The notes beneath the pieces were generated by a model. The model searched no databases. It was not told where the DNA came from and worked only from the letters and a program-made list of their open reading frames with translations. The position numbers were made by a program, and so were the translations under genes. A stretch of DNA of 7,404 nt from Singulisphaera sp. GP187 (GTDB lineage: Bacteria > Planctomycetota > Phycisphaerae > Phycisphaerales > SM1A02), in contig CAMDEL010000072.1 of NCBI GenBank assembly GCA_945896765.1, forward strand, positions 1 through 7,404, in the 5' to 3' direction. Each line of letters begins with the position of its first letter. The first letter of the stretch is position 1. Of the stretch, positions 7,048-7,404 are shown in pieces.

Positions 7048-7051
7048 CCTC
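7048..7051 (-). promoter_or_regulatory. Shine-Dalgarno site deciding the 7040 start
   Basis: GAGG on the minus strand lies seven bases before the ATG at 7040, within the 29-base gap after the upstream stop. It supports translation of the small membrane protein and favours ATG 7040 over TTG 7046. Confidence 0.6.
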
Positions 7052-7069
7052 AATTCCACCACAACTGCT

Positions 7070-7404
7070 TCAACCCCAATCTGATAACAGAACGGTCAAG
7101 TCTTCGCCGCTTACAACTCCGTCACCATTGATGTCTGCTGATCCAGGACCGCCCCACTGCGAAAGTAAGGTTGCTAGATCAGTTCCGTTGACAGAGCCGT
7201 CACCATTGATATCAGCGGGTCGTGGGGAAGTGCAATCAAATCCGAACATGCGCAGATCATCAACGCCAGCCTCGACCAGACTTCCAGCATCAAGATCGCG
7301 CGCTTGAAATCGCAAACGCATCGCATTGGTTGGAGTCATAAAACTTGCAATTCGAACTTGTTTCTCCGTCCAAAAACCTGAACTTGCTGTCACAAGATCG
7401 ACCT
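7070..7404 (-). CDS. Secreted protein with C-terminal dockerin (5' part outside window)
   Basis: Only the last 110 residues are visible; the frame is open at the window edge. The first part (WTEKQVRIASFMTPTNAM, then LRFQARD and SLVEAGVDDLRMF) has the alternating beta pattern and VEAxVDD signature of a jelly-roll domain that often precedes the dockerin in secreted planctomycete hydrolases and carboxypeptidase-like proteins. A two-loop dockerin follows: ADINGDGSVNGTDLATLLSQ and ADINGDGVVSGEDLTVLLSD, ending at WG. It is very close to the dockerin of the neighbouring metalloprotease, so the two proteins probably share an attachment system. The catalytic or binding domain, and so the function, lies outside the window. 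The TM2-like gene follows 29 bases downstream. Confidence 0.85.
   Translation of the reverse strand, partial: VDLVTASSGFWTEKQVRIASFMTPTNAMRLRFQARDLDAGSLVEAGVDDLRMFGFDCTSPRPADINGDGSVNGTDLATLLSQWGGPGSADINGDGVVSGEDLTVLLSDWG
7119..7210 (-). repeat. Duplicated dockerin calcium-loop DNA
   Basis: The 14-base sequence CCGTCACCATTGAT (plus strand) occurs exactly at 7119-7132 and 7197-7210, 78 bases (26 codons) apart and in frame. It encodes the INGDG core of both dockerin loops. Identity at the DNA level suggests fairly recent duplication or gene conversion of the half-domain, or strong codon constraint on a short motif. Confidence 0.7.

Noticed and set aside
1..7404. A defence, CRISPR, toxin-antitoxin, phage or transposon module.
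   Set aside because: None of the readable genes belongs to such families, and no direct-repeat array, terminal inverted repeats or tRNA-like sequence was seen.

Overview
The window looks like a chromosomal stretch from a planctomycete, most likely from the Phycisphaerales side of the phylum. This is inferred from protein families, not from a marker gene. The pointers are Tat-exported Gfo/Idh/MocA oxidoreductases in tandem, a secreted SUMF1/FGE-fold protein of the kind common in Planctomycetes, long secreted proteins with Asp/Asn-Gly-Cys calcium-loop repeats, and two C-terminal dockerin-like domains ending in LLSxWG-type motifs. Nearly every predicted product is exported or membrane-bound. No RNA gene, CRISPR array, transposase or phage gene is visible, and no stretch over 300 bases lacks a gene.

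Layout. Positions 1-690 (+) hold the C-terminal part of an ApbE-type FAD:protein FMN transferase, whose start lies outside the window. A three-gene minus-strand unit follows, read from 4117 down to 581: a SUMF1-like secreted protein (4117-3278), Gfo/Idh/MocA oxidoreductase A (3209-1908) and its paralog B (1885-581), with gaps of 68 and 22 bases. The 3' end of B overlaps the convergent ApbE 3' end by 110 bases. A 58-base divergent spacer (4118-4175) separates this unit from a large plus-strand gene (4176-6776). That gene encodes a secreted reprolysin-like zinc metalloprotease with calcium-loop repeats, a propeller-like region and a C-terminal dockerin. At the right edge, two minus-strand genes converge on it: the C-terminal end of another dockerin-bearing secreted protein (7404-7070, incomplete) and, 29 bases further on, a 68-residue TM2-like membrane protein (7040-6834).

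How the genes may work together. The SUMF1-like protein and the two Tat-exported oxidoreductases are co-directional and tightly spaced, so they probably form an operon acting in the periplasm, plausibly on a sugar or polyol substrate; that substrate is inference only. The protease and the right-edge protein share a closely similar two-loop dockerin and would use the same extracellular attachment partner, which is not in the window. The ApbE gene would serve exported flavoproteins, but no convincing flavinylation target is present. I see no defence system. The most distinctive observations are the 110-base convergent coding overlap, the fifth calcium-loop repeat of the protease being split by an inserted domain of about 278 residues, and the SUMF1-like protein lacking the FGE catalytic cysteines.
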